Notes under the pieces: model-generated
Databases searched by the model: none
Told to the model about the DNA's origin: nothing
Seen by the model: only the letters and a program-made list of their open reading frames with translations
Translations under genes and position numbers: made by a program
Shown here: piece by piece, positions 15,176 to 26,440 of the stretch
How the letters are laid out: each line of letters opens with the position of its first letter
Numbering within the stretch: the stretch's first letter is position 1
Source: Gammaproteobacteria bacterium
GTDB taxonomy: Bacteria; Pseudomonadota; Gammaproteobacteria; Pseudomonadales; Azotimanducaceae
Assembly: GCA_020832085.1 (NCBI GenBank)
Contig: JAFIFJ010000023.1
Coordinates: 1-35,925, forward strand
Direction of reading: 5' to 3'
DNA: 35,925 nucleotides

Positions 15176-18100
15176 TCAGGTGGCAGGCACGGGGCGCCCG
15201 GGCCTCCGGGAATCCTCTGCTGTGGAGGACGTGGCCTGCACTTCGTCGTCCCGGCGATGGAAGATCACGTAGATCACCGGAATCACCAGCAGGGTGATGA
15301 ACACCGCCCCGAGCAGCCCGCCGATCACCGACCGGGCCATGGGCGCCTGGGCCTCCGCACCTTCGCCGATGCCCAGTGCCAGCGGCAGCATGGCGAAGGT
15401 GGTCGTGAGGGTGGTCATGAGCACCGGCCGCAGACGGCGGCGACCGGCCTCGAGGACCGCGTCGTAGAGCTTGAAGCCCCGCACCCGCTGCAGTTGCGCG
15501 GTCTGGTCCACGATGAGGATCGAATTGTTCACCACGATACCCACCAGCATAATGATGCCGATCATTGACTGCAGGTTGAACGTGGTGCCGGTGATGAACA
15601 GCATCGCCGTAACGCCAATGATGGACAGAGGCACGGTGAACATGACGATCAGCGGATCCCGCAGCGATTCGTAGAGAGACGCCAGCACCATGTAGACCAG
15701 CAGCACCGCCATGATCATGGCGAGACCAAGCTCAGAGAAGGCCTCCTGCTGATCCTCGAACTGTCCAGACAGGAGCAGGTCGTACCCATCGGGCACGGCA
15801 ATTTCACGCAGGGCCGATTGCACGTCCGCCGCCACGGACCCCAGGTCGCGCCCGCTGATGTTGGCGTAGATCACAGCCAGGCGCTGCTGATTCTTACGAT
15901 CGATCTGCTGCGGGCCAATTCCCTCCTCGATGCGCACCACGTTGCGCAGGGCGATGGGCTGGCCATCCGTCAGGCTCGGCACGGTGAGGTTGAGAATCTC
16001 CGATTGGGAAAAGCGTTCAGCATCCCGGACCTGCAGACGAATGCGGTACTCGCGACCGTCCTCCGTGAAGTCACCGGCGCGGACGCCGCCGATGGCGGAC
16101 TCCAGCGTCCGCGCCACCCGCTCCACGGAAAGGTCGAGATCCGCCGCCCGATCACGGTCAATGCGCATCAGCTCCTGAGGCACTCCTACTTCGCGGCTGG
16201 CACGAGTATCGGTGACGCCGTCGACCTGCTGGACGCGCGCGCGCACATCAGCCGCCAACGCCTCGAGACGCCCAAGGTCGAACCCTCGAATCTCGATCTC
16301 CAGCGGCTCAGCGTCCTGCCCTGCCGTTCCCATACGCAGCAGGAACAGACCCTGTCCCTCCCGGGCACGGATCGTGGCGCCAGGAACATCGGCGAGCAGC
16401 GGTCGCAACGACGCCGCAATTTCGGCACTGCTGCGTGACCGCTCCGTGACCCCCACCAGGGAGATTCGCAGCTGGCCCCGGTTGCTGCCGCCACGAAAAC
16501 CAGACGAACCGAACTGGGTGTAGCTCGACGTCAGCTCGGGGATCTCCGGCAGGACGATGGCCTCCACTTTCCGCATGGTCCGGTCGAGAACTTCCAGACG
16601 CGTCCCCGGCTCCATCTCCACATCGATCCTCACCTCGCTCTCGTCCGCCGGCGGCATGAATTCGGCGCCGATGCGGGGAATCAGAAGCAGTGACAGCACG
16701 AAAATCATGACCGTGGCGATCAGCGTCTCGGTTTTGTTGTGCAGCAGCACCTCGAGCAGACGGCGATAAGCCAACTCGAGTCGCTCGAACCGCTCGCCCA
16801 TCCAATGGGCGAGCTCCTTGAGCGGATGGAAGCCTGTGGGCACCGGTTGATCATCCGGCTCTAGAATCCTCGACGCCAACATGGGCACGATGGTGAGGGC
16901 AGCCACCAGCGAGCACACCAGGGCAAAGCTCACCGTGTAGGCGAGCTGCCGGAACATCTCACCGCTGATGCCCTCACCGAACACCAGGGGCGCGAAAATC
17001 ACCAGTGTCGTCACAGTACTGGCAATGATGGCCGGCCCCACCTGGGACGTGCCCTCGATCGCAGCACGAGTCCTGTCGGGCGTTTCTTCCTTGCGGACCC
17101 GGGAAATGTTCTCCAGCACAACGATGGCATTGTCCACCATCAGTCCGACGCCCAGAGCGAGACCACCGAGGGTCATGAGATTGATGGTGAAACCACCGAA
17201 GTAAATCAGGGCAAAGGTGGTGATGATGGACGTGGGGATGGCCACCGCCACCACCAGCGTGCCGCGGACGCTGCGCAGGAACACCAGCAGCACCAGCACC
17301 GCCAGGACGCCCCCGTAAAGAATGGTTCGCGTCAGATTGTCGATGGAATTCTGGATGTACTGGGACTGGTCGATGATGGGAAAAGCGCGGATCTCAGGGA
17401 AATCCCGCCCCACACGCTCCATCTCCGCCTGGACCTTGGTAGCCACCTCGACCGTATTGCTGCCGGCCTGTTTGCGCACGGCAATGCGCACGCCCGGCTG
17501 CTGATTAATCCTGACGATCCGCGTTTCCCGTTCGTGGGTATCGACCACGTCGGCAATCTGGCCAAGGCGGACGTTGCCGCCCTGACGCCGGGCCACCACG
17601 AGATTGCGCAGCTGATCCAGATTGTCGAACTTGCCCGGGGTCCGTACCGAAACATCCAGACGGCCACGCTCCACATCCCCGGCAGGCACCGCCACATTGG
17701 CCTCCTGGATGGCGGTACGCACCCGGTCCAGAGGCAGATCGAGGGCTTGCAGCCTGGCCGGGTCCACCCGGACCTGGATCTCACGCTCCAGACCACCCCA
17801 GACGTCCAGCGCCGCGACACCGGGGATGCGCTCGATGCGATAGCTGATCTGCTCGTCGATCAGGCGGCGCAGCGCCAGCGAGTCGAGGCGACTCTCCACG
17901 CCGAAAATGACGATGGGAAAAGACGCCGGATCGAACTTCCGCAACTGCGGCCGATCAGCGCCGTCAGGAAGCGCGTTGACGATGCGATCAAGGCGGTCAC
18001 GAATGTCATTGGCGGCCACGTCGAGATCCACGCCCCACTGGAAGGTGATGCGCACCTGGCTGCTGCCTTCCGAGGACACCGAGGTGAGCGTCTCGATGCC

Positions 18101-18325
18101 AGCGACGGTGGAAACGGCCTCTTCGACCCGGCGGGTGATGGTCTCCTCGACCTCCTCCGGCGCAGCGTTCTCGTAGGTCGTCACGACGCTCAGCGTCGGA
18201 AAGGTGACATCCGGCATGAGGTCAATGGGCAGGCGGGTCATGGAGAAGGCCCCCACCAGGACCGCAATGAGGGCCATCATGGTGGTGAAAACGGGTCGGC
18301 GTACGGTGAGTTCTGCCAGCTTCAT
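15176..18325 (-). CDS. RND efflux pump inner-membrane subunit (HAE1/AcrB superfamily)
   Basis: This 1049-aa proton-driven exporter has the normal length and the duplicated layout of six helices with a large periplasmic loop in each half. The N-terminus ([18 protein letters not shown]) is typical of the hydrophobe/amphiphile efflux family. In helix 4 the motif is [14 protein letters not shown]: AcrB has two acidic residues here (D407/D408), this protein has Asp398-Asn399. In helix 10 the AcrB lysine (K940) position reads VVNNSIL, so it is Asn. This fits a non-AcrB subgroup. The gene follows its adaptor by 14 bp in an operon. No outer-membrane TolC-type gene lies in the window, so a shared channel is likely. 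The substrate is unknown. Confidence 0.92.
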   Translation of the reverse strand: MKLAELTVRRPVFTTMMALIAVLVGAFSMTRLPIDLMPDVTFPTLSVVTTYENAAPEEVEETITRRVEEAVSTVAGIETLTSVSSEGSSQVRITFQWGVDLDVAANDIRDRLDRIVNALPDGADRPQLRKFDPASFPIVIFGVESRLDSLALRRLIDEQISYRIERIPGVAALDVWGGLEREIQVRVDPARLQALDLPLDRVRTAIQEANVAVPAGDVERGRLDVSVRTPGKFDNLDQLRNLVVARRQGGNVRLGQIADVVDTHERETRIVRINQQPGVRIAVRKQAGSNTVEVATKVQAEMERVGRDFPEIRAFPIIDQSQYIQNSIDNLTRTILYGGVLAVLVLLVFLRSVRGTLVVAVAIPTSIITTFALIYFGGFTINLMTLGGLALGVGLMVDNAIVVLENISRVRKEETPDRTRAAIEGTSQVGPAIIASTVTTLVIFAPLVFGEGISGEMFRQLAYTVSFALVCSLVAALTIVPMLASRILEPDDQPVPTGFHPLKELAHWMGERFERLELAYRRLLEVLLHNKTETLIATVMIFVLSLLLIPRIGAEFMPPADESEVRIDVEMEPGTRLEVLDRTMRKVEAIVLPEIPELTSSYTQFGSSGFRGGSNRGQLRISLVGVTERSRSSAEIAASLRPLLADVPGATIRAREGQGLFLLRMGTAGQDAEPLEIEIRGFDLGRLEALAADVRARVQQVDGVTDTRASREVGVPQELMRIDRDRAADLDLSVERVARTLESAIGGVRAGDFTEDGREYRIRLQVRDAERFSQSEILNLTVPSLTDGQPIALRNVVRIEEGIGPQQIDRKNQQRLAVIYANISGRDLGSVAADVQSALREIAVPDGYDLLLSGQFEDQQEAFSELGLAMIMAVLLVYMVLASLYESLRDPLIVMFTVPLSIIGVTAMLFITGTTFNLQSMIGIIMLVGIVVNNSILIVDQTAQLQRVRGFKLYDAVLEAGRRRLRPVLMTTLTTTFAMLPLALGIGEGAEAQAPMARSVIGGLLGAVFITLLVIPVIYVIFHRRDDEVQATSSTAEDSRRPGRPVPAT

Positions 18326-18339
18326 CGACTTTGCTCCGC

Positions 18340-19548
18340 TTAGCCCGCGAATCCATCGGCAGACACCAGCCGAACTCTGGAGCCGTCACTGAGCCGGTGC
18401 TGGCCGAGCGTGACCACCCGTCCCTCAATCCGTGGCTCCAGGATCTGCACGTACTCCGCCGTGCGGACCCCCTCCACCACGGGCACCCAGCGCACGTCGG
18501 CCTCGTTGCCTTCGAAATCGTCGTCGAGCAGGAACACGCCGATCTGCCCCCCGTGGCGAGTGATGGCATCCCGCGGCACCACCAGAGCGTTCTCGATCTG
18601 CTCAATGTCCACTTCGACGTTGACGAAGAATCCCGGGCTGAGCCGGCGCTCTTCGTTCTCGATGCGGATTTCCACCCGGGCCTGACGTGAGTCCTCGCGC
18701 AACAGCGGCGCGATGCGTTCCACCCGGCCTTCGAATTGTTCACCCGGACGCGCATCGCTGCGGACCCGGGTGAGCTGGCCCACGCGCAGGCGGGCGAAGT
18801 CCCGGTCGGTGACGAAGGTCACGGCCCGCAGGGCGTCGAGATCGATGACGGAAATGAGCGGCGAGTTGGCCGACACGTTGGCGCCTTCATCGACGAAGCG
18901 CTCGCCCACATAGCGTAAGTTGTCGCCGCCGCGCCCGTTCCATTCGGCCCGCACCCGCGTGTAGGACAAGCGAACTTCGGCGCCGCGCAGCGCGGCCTCG
19001 CGCTGGGCCAGCTGGGCCTGGGCCACCCGGCGGTTGGCGGCGGCCGCATCAGCTTCGGAGCGGGCCAGATCGTACTCAGACTCGGAGGCGAGATTGCGGC
19101 GTCTGAGATCCGAGACCCGGTCATAGGAACGCCGCCGCACCGCGAGCTGCGCTTCGGCATCCTCGAGCTGGGCCTGAGCCACTTCCACCGCGGCCCGCTG
19201 CTCGGCCACGGCCTGGACGAACTCTTCGTCGTCGAGCTGGGCAATGACCTGTCCGCGCTCGACCTGATCACCGATGTCCACCATGAGGCTGCGCAGGCGC
19301 CCTCCGGCCTTGGGCGCCAGCATGAACTGGCTGCCGGATTGCAGGGTACCGGTGTAGAGCGCCACATCCGTGATGTTGCGGCGGACCACGGGACCCGTCT
19401 CGACGGCGACGGTCTGGCCCATGCCCCGGGCACCGCGCATGTCGCCAGCGCCGGCTACGACTCCCGCGTCCGACGGCCACATCAGCCAGACCACCACCAG
19501 AAATACGGCGACTGCGCCGAGACTGACCATCAAGCGCTTGCTGATCAT
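18340..19548 (-). CDS. RND periplasmic adaptor (membrane fusion protein)
   Basis: This 402-aa adaptor links the RND pump to an outer-membrane channel. The N-terminal hydrophobic helix (residues 7-24) anchors it in the inner membrane; there is no lipobox. A lipoyl-type half-motif follows (SLMVDIGDQVERGQVIAQLD), then an alpha-hairpin coiled coil from about 110 to 190 rich in Ala, Gln, Glu and Arg. The second lipoyl half and beta-barrel come next (EGANVSANSPLISVIDLDALR), then a membrane-proximal domain. It is the first gene of a two-gene operon with the RND pump. The ATG at 19548 is preceded by GGGAAT. Confidence 0.92.
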   Translation of the reverse strand: MISKRLMVSLGAVAVFLVVVWLMWPSDAGVVAGAGDMRGARGMGQTVAVETGPVVRRNITDVALYTGTLQSGSQFMLAPKAGGRLRSLMVDIGDQVERGQVIAQLDDEEFVQAVAEQRAAVEVAQAQLEDAEAQLAVRRRSYDRVSDLRRRNLASESEYDLARSEADAAAANRRVAQAQLAQREAALRGAEVRLSYTRVRAEWNGRGGDNLRYVGERFVDEGANVSANSPLISVIDLDALRAVTFVTDRDFARLRVGQLTRVRSDARPGEQFEGRVERIAPLLREDSRQARVEIRIENEERRLSPGFFVNVEVDIEQIENALVVPRDAITRHGGQIGVFLLDDDFEGNEADVRWVPVVEGVRTAEYVQILEPRIEGRVVTLGQHRLSDGSRVRLVSADGFAG

Positions 19549-19925
19549 TGGATTCCCATTTCGATGTGAAAGCCCGCGCAGTGATCAAGCAAAATACGAC
19601 AACGCTGAGGATGCAGGGTTCCCGTATCCTTCATCGACGCATGATCCCGCTTTCGACCGCGGCGACATGCACACTTCCGGCCAAAACCCCGCGTCATTCC
19701 ATCGGTCTCCCGGCGTATCTGGGGTGCGCAAGCCACAGCCCGCAGCGTTCGTGCATTATAGCGCAGTGGCATCCGCAGGGCTGCGCAAGGCAGAGAGCCG
19801 AAGCCGCGCCTGTCAAAGGTCAGCCCGGCGCCACGCCCGCCCCCAAGGGGTGCAGCTTGACGGCGCGCGCACCAGGATGGATCGTGGGGACATTGGCCGC
19901 TTTGGCCGACTTTAAGGAGCAGATC
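19549..19925. other. Divergent intergenic region before the RND operon and a small secreted protein gene
   Basis: A 377-bp gap without a supported gene. On the minus strand a perfect TATAAT lies at 19760-19755, about 207 bp before the adaptor start, but I see no good -35 at normal spacing. A promoter there would imply a long leader. Open frames in this stretch show no start site, homology or codon pattern I can support. The ribosome site for the downstream plus-strand gene (aaggag, 19914-19919) is clear. Confidence 0.4.
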
Positions 19926-20198
19926 ATGCAGACGACACTGAAAGCCCTGGTTGCCATGTTGACCATCATGATTCTGGCGGCTCCTGCCTTCGGCAGCGGC
20001 TGTCCCGGCAAGATGGCCGAGATCGACCAGCGTCTCGCTGCGGGCCCCATGCTCGATGCCGAGGTACTCGAGGAAATCGTGTCCCTGCGCACGGAAGGTG
20101 AAGCCATGCACCAGCGCGGCCAGCACTCTGCGGCCATGGCCGCCCTCGAGGAGGCCCTGGCCGTCCTCGAAGAGGCTGAAGGCCACGATCACCACTGA
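19926..20198 (+). CDS. Small secreted helical protein with His-rich tail
   Basis: This 90-aa protein has a clear signal peptide (KALVAMLTIMILAAPAFG, cleavage near residue 23). The mature part is about 67 residues and mostly helical, with a single cysteine next to the cleavage site (SGCPGK). A segment resembles half a TPR unit (EGEAMHQRGQHSAAMAALEE). The tail GHDHH could bind a metal. I do not recognise the family. The ATG at 19926 has aaggag 6 bp upstream, which supports real expression. It stands alone between the divergent RND operon and the photolyase gene and is followed by a hairpin. Confidence 0.72.
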   Translation: MQTTLKALVAMLTIMILAAPAFGSGCPGKMAEIDQRLAAGPMLDAEVLEEIVSLRTEGEAMHQRGQHSAAMAALEEALAVLEEAEGHDHH

Positions 20199-20225
20199 CC
20201 CACACCGCACTGCCATAGCGTAAGG

Positions 20226-20254
20226 CCTGCGGTCGGCCAGCGGCCGACCGCAGG
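20226..20254. terminator. 13-bp perfect hairpin after the small secreted protein gene
   Basis: The stem cctgcggtcggcc pairs perfectly with ggccgaccgcagg around a 3-nt loop, 28 bp after the stop. It is very stable and GC-rich. No T-run follows, so it may stop transcription weakly or protect the 3' end. Confidence 0.6.
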
Positions 20255-20292
20255 CGACACTCCACGGGCCCCACGGTTGGAGTCAACCAAAG

Positions 20293-21831
<1,539 letters not shown>

Positions 21832-21836
21832 TGCGG

Positions 21837-22703
21837 TCAGTCTTGCTCGGACACCGCACCACCGGCCGCAACCCAGGCCAGACGGCGGGCCTGGGCGATC
21901 TCGTCGGCGTCAAGCTGCCCCTCGACTTCCTGAATCAGGGCCAGACTCTCGCTGGCGCCGTTGGCCGCAGCCAGATAGGCCCACTTCGCCGCCTGTACCA
22001 GGTCCTGTTCCGTTCCGGCACCTTCGGCATACATTTCACCCAGCCGCCACTGCACATCGGCCAGACCCGCCTCGGCCCCGACTTCGTAGTAGCACAGGGC
22101 CAGCCCATGATCCGGGGGCACACCGAGGCCTTCCCGGTAGATGCGTCCCAGGTAGTAGCTTCCGAGCATCAGGCCATCCGCCAGGGCACCTTCGAACAGC
22201 GCCAGGGCCTCGTCGATGCGATCGAGATCCCCGCCCATGACTTCCGCCAGCACCACAGAGCCGAGAGCGAGCTGGCCCTCGGCATGGCCGGCCTCGATGG
22301 CATGGCGGAACCAGCCCTCTGCCGTGGTCAGATCGGACTGCACCAGGCGGCCCTGCAAATGAATCCAGGCCAGCTTGATGGCATAGGCGCTCTCGCCCGC
22401 GAGGACGCCCTGGGTATACCAGTCGATGGCAGCGCGTCCATCGACGCGACCGAGCAGGCCTTCCTCGTGGAGCCATCCCAGATTGAGCTTGGCCCGGCTC
22501 TCGCCCTCGGCAGCAGCCGACTCGAACCAGAGGCGGGCGTCCTCGTACTGCTCCTCGGCCACATGGGACAGCCCCAGTTCGAGCTGCTCCTCGGCATCCA
22601 GGTCAGCCGCCCGCTCCGCGGACCAGCTCGGCGCCCCGGGTGACGCCCAGCAGACAGGATTCGACAGCATCAGCAACAGCAGACCGGCACGCAGCATGGC
22701 CAT
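21837..22703 (-). CDS. Secreted Sel1-like repeat protein
   Basis: This 288-aa protein has a signal peptide (MLRAGLLLLMLSNPVCWA) followed by about six Sel1-type helical repeats. Repeat marks include ARLWFESAAAEGESRAKLNL, AIDWYTQGVLAGESAYAIKL, AEGWFRHAIEAGHAEGQLAL and AAKWAYLAAANGASESLAL. Sel1 repeats form a protein-binding solenoid, so a periplasmic scaffold or adaptor role is likely, but no partner is indicated. The start at 22703 has GGAAG upstream; an ATG at 22697 is also possible. It is divergent from tesB. Confidence 0.85.
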   Translation of the reverse strand: MAMLRAGLLLLMLSNPVCWASPGAPSWSAERAADLDAEEQLELGLSHVAEEQYEDARLWFESAAAEGESRAKLNLGWLHEEGLLGRVDGRAAIDWYTQGVLAGESAYAIKLAWIHLQGRLVQSDLTTAEGWFRHAIEAGHAEGQLALGSVVLAEVMGGDLDRIDEALALFEGALADGLMLGSYYLGRIYREGLGVPPDHGLALCYYEVGAEAGLADVQWRLGEMYAEGAGTEQDLVQAAKWAYLAAANGASESLALIQEVEGQLDADEIAQARRLAWVAAGGAVSEQD

Positions 22704-22828
22704 GACACTTCCAGGTCAACAGAACCGGGCTGTATTGTAGGGCTTCGCCCACGCGCCGTGGGTGACAGATCCATGACACTGGTGTCTTCCGCTATCATGC
22801 CCGCCATTCAGATTCAGGGAAGTCCACC
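22704..22828. other. Divergent spacer between the Sel1 gene and tesB
   Basis: A 125-bp region that must hold promoters for both genes. Candidate -10 boxes are tatcat at 22792-22797 (plus) and TACAAT at 22738-22733 (minus), without convincing -35 partners. A small perfect hairpin, cccacg/cgtggg, lies at 22748-22762. Confidence 0.35.
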
Positions 22829-23683
22829 ATGAACCCAGTGCTTACCGAGATCCTGCGTCTGCTCGACGTGGAGAAGATCGAGGAGAACCTGTTCCGGGGC
22901 CACAATGACCCCAACAGTCACCACGTCTTCGGCGGTCAGGTACTCGCACAGGCCATCGCATCGGCCTATCGGACCATCGAGAGCGGGCGCATGCTGCACT
23001 CCCTGCACGCCTACTTCCTGCGGCCTGGGGACTGGAACCTGCCGGTGCTCTACGAGGTGGACCGCATTCGCGATGGCAGGAGCTTCACCACCCGCCGGGT
23101 GGTGGCCATCCAGCACGGCCGGGCCATCTTCAACCTGTCGTCGTCCTGGCAGGTGGCCGAGGAAGGCCTCGAGCACGCCGTTTCCATGCCCGAGGTCCCG
23201 CCCCCGGAAGGCCTCGTCAGCGACCGCGAGCGCTACGCCGAGATCGCCCTGACGCAACCCGAGGTGAAGCGCTACGCCTTCCGATTCGACGCCATCGACA
23301 GCCGGCAGGTGGAAGGCCTCCTGATGATGGACAACGAGCCGCACCCGCCCTTCAAGCACACCTGGGTGCGGGCGGCAGACCCCCTTCCGGATGATCCGGA
23401 AGTCCATCTCTGCTTCCTCGCCTACGTCTCCGACATGGATTTCATGAGCACGTCCCTGCTGCCCCACGGACGCCGGCCGGGTCCGGACAACGGCATCCAG
23501 GGTGCGAGCCTCGACCACGCCCTGTGGTTCCACCGCCCCTTCCGGGCCGACGACTGGCTGCTGTTTGCCAAGGAGAGTCCGTCGAGCAGCGGTGCCCGGG
23601 GGTTCGTTCGGGGGACCTTCTACGACCGCGCGGGCCACCTCATCGCCTCGACCATGCAGGAGTGCCTGATCAGGCCTCGTTGA
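22829..23683 (+). CDS. tesB: Acyl-CoA thioesterase II (TesB)
   Basis: This 284-aa double hot-dog enzyme hydrolyses medium- and long-chain acyl-CoAs to free acids in the cytoplasm. Typical segments are FRGHNDPNSHHVFGGQVLAQ at the N-terminus and LAYVSDMDF and SLDHALWFHRPF in the second half. Of the E. coli catalytic residues (Asp204, Thr228, Gln278), Asp202 and Gln277 are visible, while the Thr position is Ser227, a conservative change. Length and order match the family. The ATG follows agggaag. It is convergent with the sensor kinase gene, with a 15-bp gap. Confidence 0.93.
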   Translation: MNPVLTEILRLLDVEKIEENLFRGHNDPNSHHVFGGQVLAQAIASAYRTIESGRMLHSLHAYFLRPGDWNLPVLYEVDRIRDGRSFTTRRVVAIQHGRAIFNLSSSWQVAEEGLEHAVSMPEVPPPEGLVSDRERYAEIALTQPEVKRYAFRFDAIDSRQVEGLLMMDNEPHPPFKHTWVRAADPLPDDPEVHLCFLAYVSDMDFMSTSLLPHGRRPGPDNGIQGASLDHALWFHRPFRADDWLLFAKESPSSSGARGFVRGTFYDRAGHLIASTMQECLIRPR

Positions 23684-23698
23684 TGGGGCAACCGTGAT

Positions 23699-26329
23699 CT
23701 ATCCCGCGTTGGCCACCGCAGCGACGCGGGTCAGCTCCGCATCGAGTTCTTCGCGGGTGAACGGCTTTTTGAGCACCCCGGCAGCCCCCTCACCGAGCAC
23801 CCGCTGCAGCACGGCGCGGCGACCGAAGCCGGACATGAGAATGACGTCCACATCCGGGCGCAGTTGCCGCATGGCCCGGAAGGCATCGTCCCCTGACATG
23901 CGCGGCATGGTCACGTCCATGATGACCAGATCGATGGCTGCGGGATCCCGGGCGAAGCATTCGAGGGCCTCCTGCCCGTCAGCGGCCAGCACCACGGTGT
24001 ATCCCATGCGGGTCAGATTGCGATCGAGGGTCTCCCTCACTCCGGGCTCGTCATCCACCACCAGCACCCGCCCGTGGCGCAGGGCCGCCGCCTTCAAGCC
24101 CTTGAGAATTGGCAGTGGCTTCGGTGCTCCAGCACTCTGCTCCGCCAGGGAGATGGGCAGGTAGAGTCCGAAACAGGACCCCACCCCCGGCTCACTGCTG
24201 ACCGTGACCGTGCCGCCGTGGGCCTTGACGGCGCCGTAGACCGAGGGCAGCCCGAGCCCGGTGCCCTGCCCCTTGGGCTTGGTCGTGAAGAACGGCACGA
24301 AGATCTGTTCGAGCGCCACTGGATCGATACCACAGCCGTCGTCCCGCACCTGCAGCAGCAGGTAGGATCCGGGTTCGAGTTCGGGGTCGAGCAACGCCGC
24401 CTCGCTCAAGGACAGGTCCACCAGCGCGGTGCTGACTTCGATCTCGCCGCCGTCACTGAGCGCATCCCGGGCGTTGATGCAGAGATTGAGCAGGGCATTG
24501 GAGAGCTGGGTTTCGTCGCCCACGAGCCGGGAGTGGCGTGCTTCCAGACGCAGGTTGACCTGGATGCTGCTGTCCAGGGTCTGCCGAAACAGATCCACCA
24601 TCTCCGGAATCACATCGTGGATGTCCATGGATCGCTTCTTCAGGGCGCCCTGGCGGGAGAAGGTGAGCAGCTTGCCCACCAGATCCGCCGCTCGCTGGGT
24701 GGTCTCCATGATCCGTGCCGCGTACTGCCCCACCTCCGCCGGCTTCTCCCGAGCCAGGTCAATGAGTTCGGTATAGCCCTGAATGCCCGCCAGCAGATTG
24801 TTGAAATCATGGGCCACCCCGCCGGCCAGCCGCCCGATGCTTTCCAGGCGCTGGGCCTGCTGCAGCTGTTCGAGCAGGCGATACCGCTCTTCCTCCACTT
24901 CGCGGATGGGCGTGAGATCCCGGATCGTGATGAGGTGGCAACGCTCCCCGTCCACCACCAGATGGCTGGACGAGCAGAGCACGGCAAGCTTCGACTCATC
25001 TTTGCGCAGAAGCTCGGACTCGAAGGCTTCGACCCGCTCGTTCTCCAGCGCCAGCCTGAAGAAGCGACGATAGTGGTCGGCATCGACCCAGAACTGCTCG
25101 TGTTCGTTCCAGCGCGCCTTCAGTTCGTCGATGCTCCAGCCGAACATGCGCTGCAGGGTGGCATTGGCCTCGAGCAGGGCACGATCACGGCGGCGAACCA
25201 GCAACAGGGAATCCGGACTCTGCTGGAACACCGAAGAGAACTTCGCCTCGCTCTCACGCAGCGCCCGCTCCACTTCCTGCTGGCGAGTGACGTCGAGACC
25301 CAGCGAAGCCACCTCGTGGCCTCGTCCCGAAATGTCCTTCAGCGGTGTGTGATACCACTGGATCACCACCTCCCGCCCATCCTCGGTCAGCTGCGCCACC
25401 CGCTTGCTGCCGTCGCTGGCCACCTGTGCAGCCGGATCCGAAAACGGTGACAGGCGGCCGGGGCGAGCCTTCTCCGGCACCAGCTCCCAGGCGCTGCGCC
25501 CGAGCGCACGGCCCCGGGGCATGCCGAAGATGCGCTCGGCCGCCCGGTTCCAACCTCGTATCCGCTGCTCCGTGTCGAGCACCACTGCGGCCAGGGGGGT
25601 GTGTTCGAGATGGGTTCGCAGCTGACCTTCCGACGCCCGCGCCTTGGCCTCTGCCTGCCGGATCGGCGTGACGTCGGCGCAGATGGCCGACAGCCGAACC
25701 GCATCACCGACCTTCTCGGCGTAGGCCGTAACCACCACGAAGCGCTGCTGGCCACCCTGCTGCGAGAACGTGGTTTCGAAGCTGCGCCGGTCACCGGGAG
25801 TCAGAAAACCGAGCACGGCCTCCACTCCCGGGCGGCGCTCTTCGGGAAGCCATTCCACCAGTCTGGAGCCGATGACATCAGCGTGCGGCGGGGAGCCGAG
25901 CATCTCCAGCCAGGGCGTATTGGCGTCGAGAATCCTCAGTTCAGAATCGGTGGCCACGAAGCCGGTGTTGGCACCATCGAGGACGCGGGACACCCGCAGG
26001 TTACTGCGCTCCGCCTCCACTCTCGACGCCCGGAAGGCCAGCACCAGTGCCGAGGTCAGCAGCAGCTGCAGCAGCATCACGCCGCGCATGCCGCCGATGG
26101 GCGCATCGCCACTGACCAGACCCGTCAGGGCCATGCCGATGACGGTCAGGATGACCATCGCCACCGCGGCGGTCATAGGCAACCAGAGCCCGAGGATGAC
26201 CGGGATGACATACAGGGCGATGGCGAAGGGGAGATCCTGGGCCAGGCGCAGATCGGCAACCACCGCCAGCAGCAGCATGGCCAGCCCGATGCCTATGCGA
26301 TAGACGTTACCCGGTATGCGACCCGTCAT
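23699..26329 (-). CDS. Hybrid sensor histidine kinase with three PAS domains and a receiver
   Basis: This 876-aa membrane protein has four hydrophobic helices in the first 100 residues, then PAS domains at about 112-230, 235-355 and 360-480. The phosphoacceptor domain has His507 in GGVAHDFNNLL. The ATPase domain carries the N-box NLCINARDAL near 615-624, the G1 box DDGCGID near 663 and GTGLGL near 689. The C-terminal receiver (about 754-870) has Asp759/Asp760, phospho-acceptor Asp805 (IMDVTMP), Ser833 and Lys854 or Lys855. Phosphate would pass from His507 to Asp805. The output partner is not encoded nearby. The ATG at 26329 has GGAGG 7 bp upstream, preferred over the TTG at 26347. Confidence 0.92.
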   Translation of the reverse strand: MTGRIPGNVYRIGIGLAMLLLAVVADLRLAQDLPFAIALYVIPVILGLWLPMTAAVAMVILTVIGMALTGLVSGDAPIGGMRGVMLLQLLLTSALVLAFRASRVEAERSNLRVSRVLDGANTGFVATDSELRILDANTPWLEMLGSPPHADVIGSRLVEWLPEERRPGVEAVLGFLTPGDRRSFETTFSQQGGQQRFVVVTAYAEKVGDAVRLSAICADVTPIRQAEAKARASEGQLRTHLEHTPLAAVVLDTEQRIRGWNRAAERIFGMPRGRALGRSAWELVPEKARPGRLSPFSDPAAQVASDGSKRVAQLTEDGREVVIQWYHTPLKDISGRGHEVASLGLDVTRQQEVERALRESEAKFSSVFQQSPDSLLLVRRRDRALLEANATLQRMFGWSIDELKARWNEHEQFWVDADHYRRFFRLALENERVEAFESELLRKDESKLAVLCSSSHLVVDGERCHLITIRDLTPIREVEEERYRLLEQLQQAQRLESIGRLAGGVAHDFNNLLAGIQGYTELIDLAREKPAEVGQYAARIMETTQRAADLVGKLLTFSRQGALKKRSMDIHDVIPEMVDLFRQTLDSSIQVNLRLEARHSRLVGDETQLSNALLNLCINARDALSDGGEIEVSTALVDLSLSEAALLDPELEPGSYLLLQVRDDGCGIDPVALEQIFVPFFTTKPKGQGTGLGLPSVYGAVKAHGGTVTVSSEPGVGSCFGLYLPISLAEQSAGAPKPLPILKGLKAAALRHGRVLVVDDEPGVRETLDRNLTRMGYTVVLAADGQEALECFARDPAAIDLVIMDVTMPRMSGDDAFRAMRQLRPDVDVILMSGFGRRAVLQRVLGEGAAGVLKKPFTREELDAELTRVAAVANAG

Positions 26330-26393
26330 GCGCGCACCTCCGGCCAAAGCATAGCTGGCCGGGAGAGTTTCTGCCGCCGTCGGTGGTTCCTGA

Positions 26394-26421
26394 GCAGGGG
26401 AAGGCTTTCGCCCTCCCCTGC
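26394..26421. terminator. Hairpin between the peroxiredoxin and kinase genes
   Basis: The arms gcaggggaaggc and gccctcccctgc form a 12-bp stem with one mismatch and a tttc loop, 20 bp beyond the peroxiredoxin stop on the minus strand. It lies in the 111-bp gap before the kinase and probably separates the two transcripts. There is no T-run. Confidence 0.5.
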
Positions 26422-26440
26422 AGAACGCCTGAGCGGGCTG

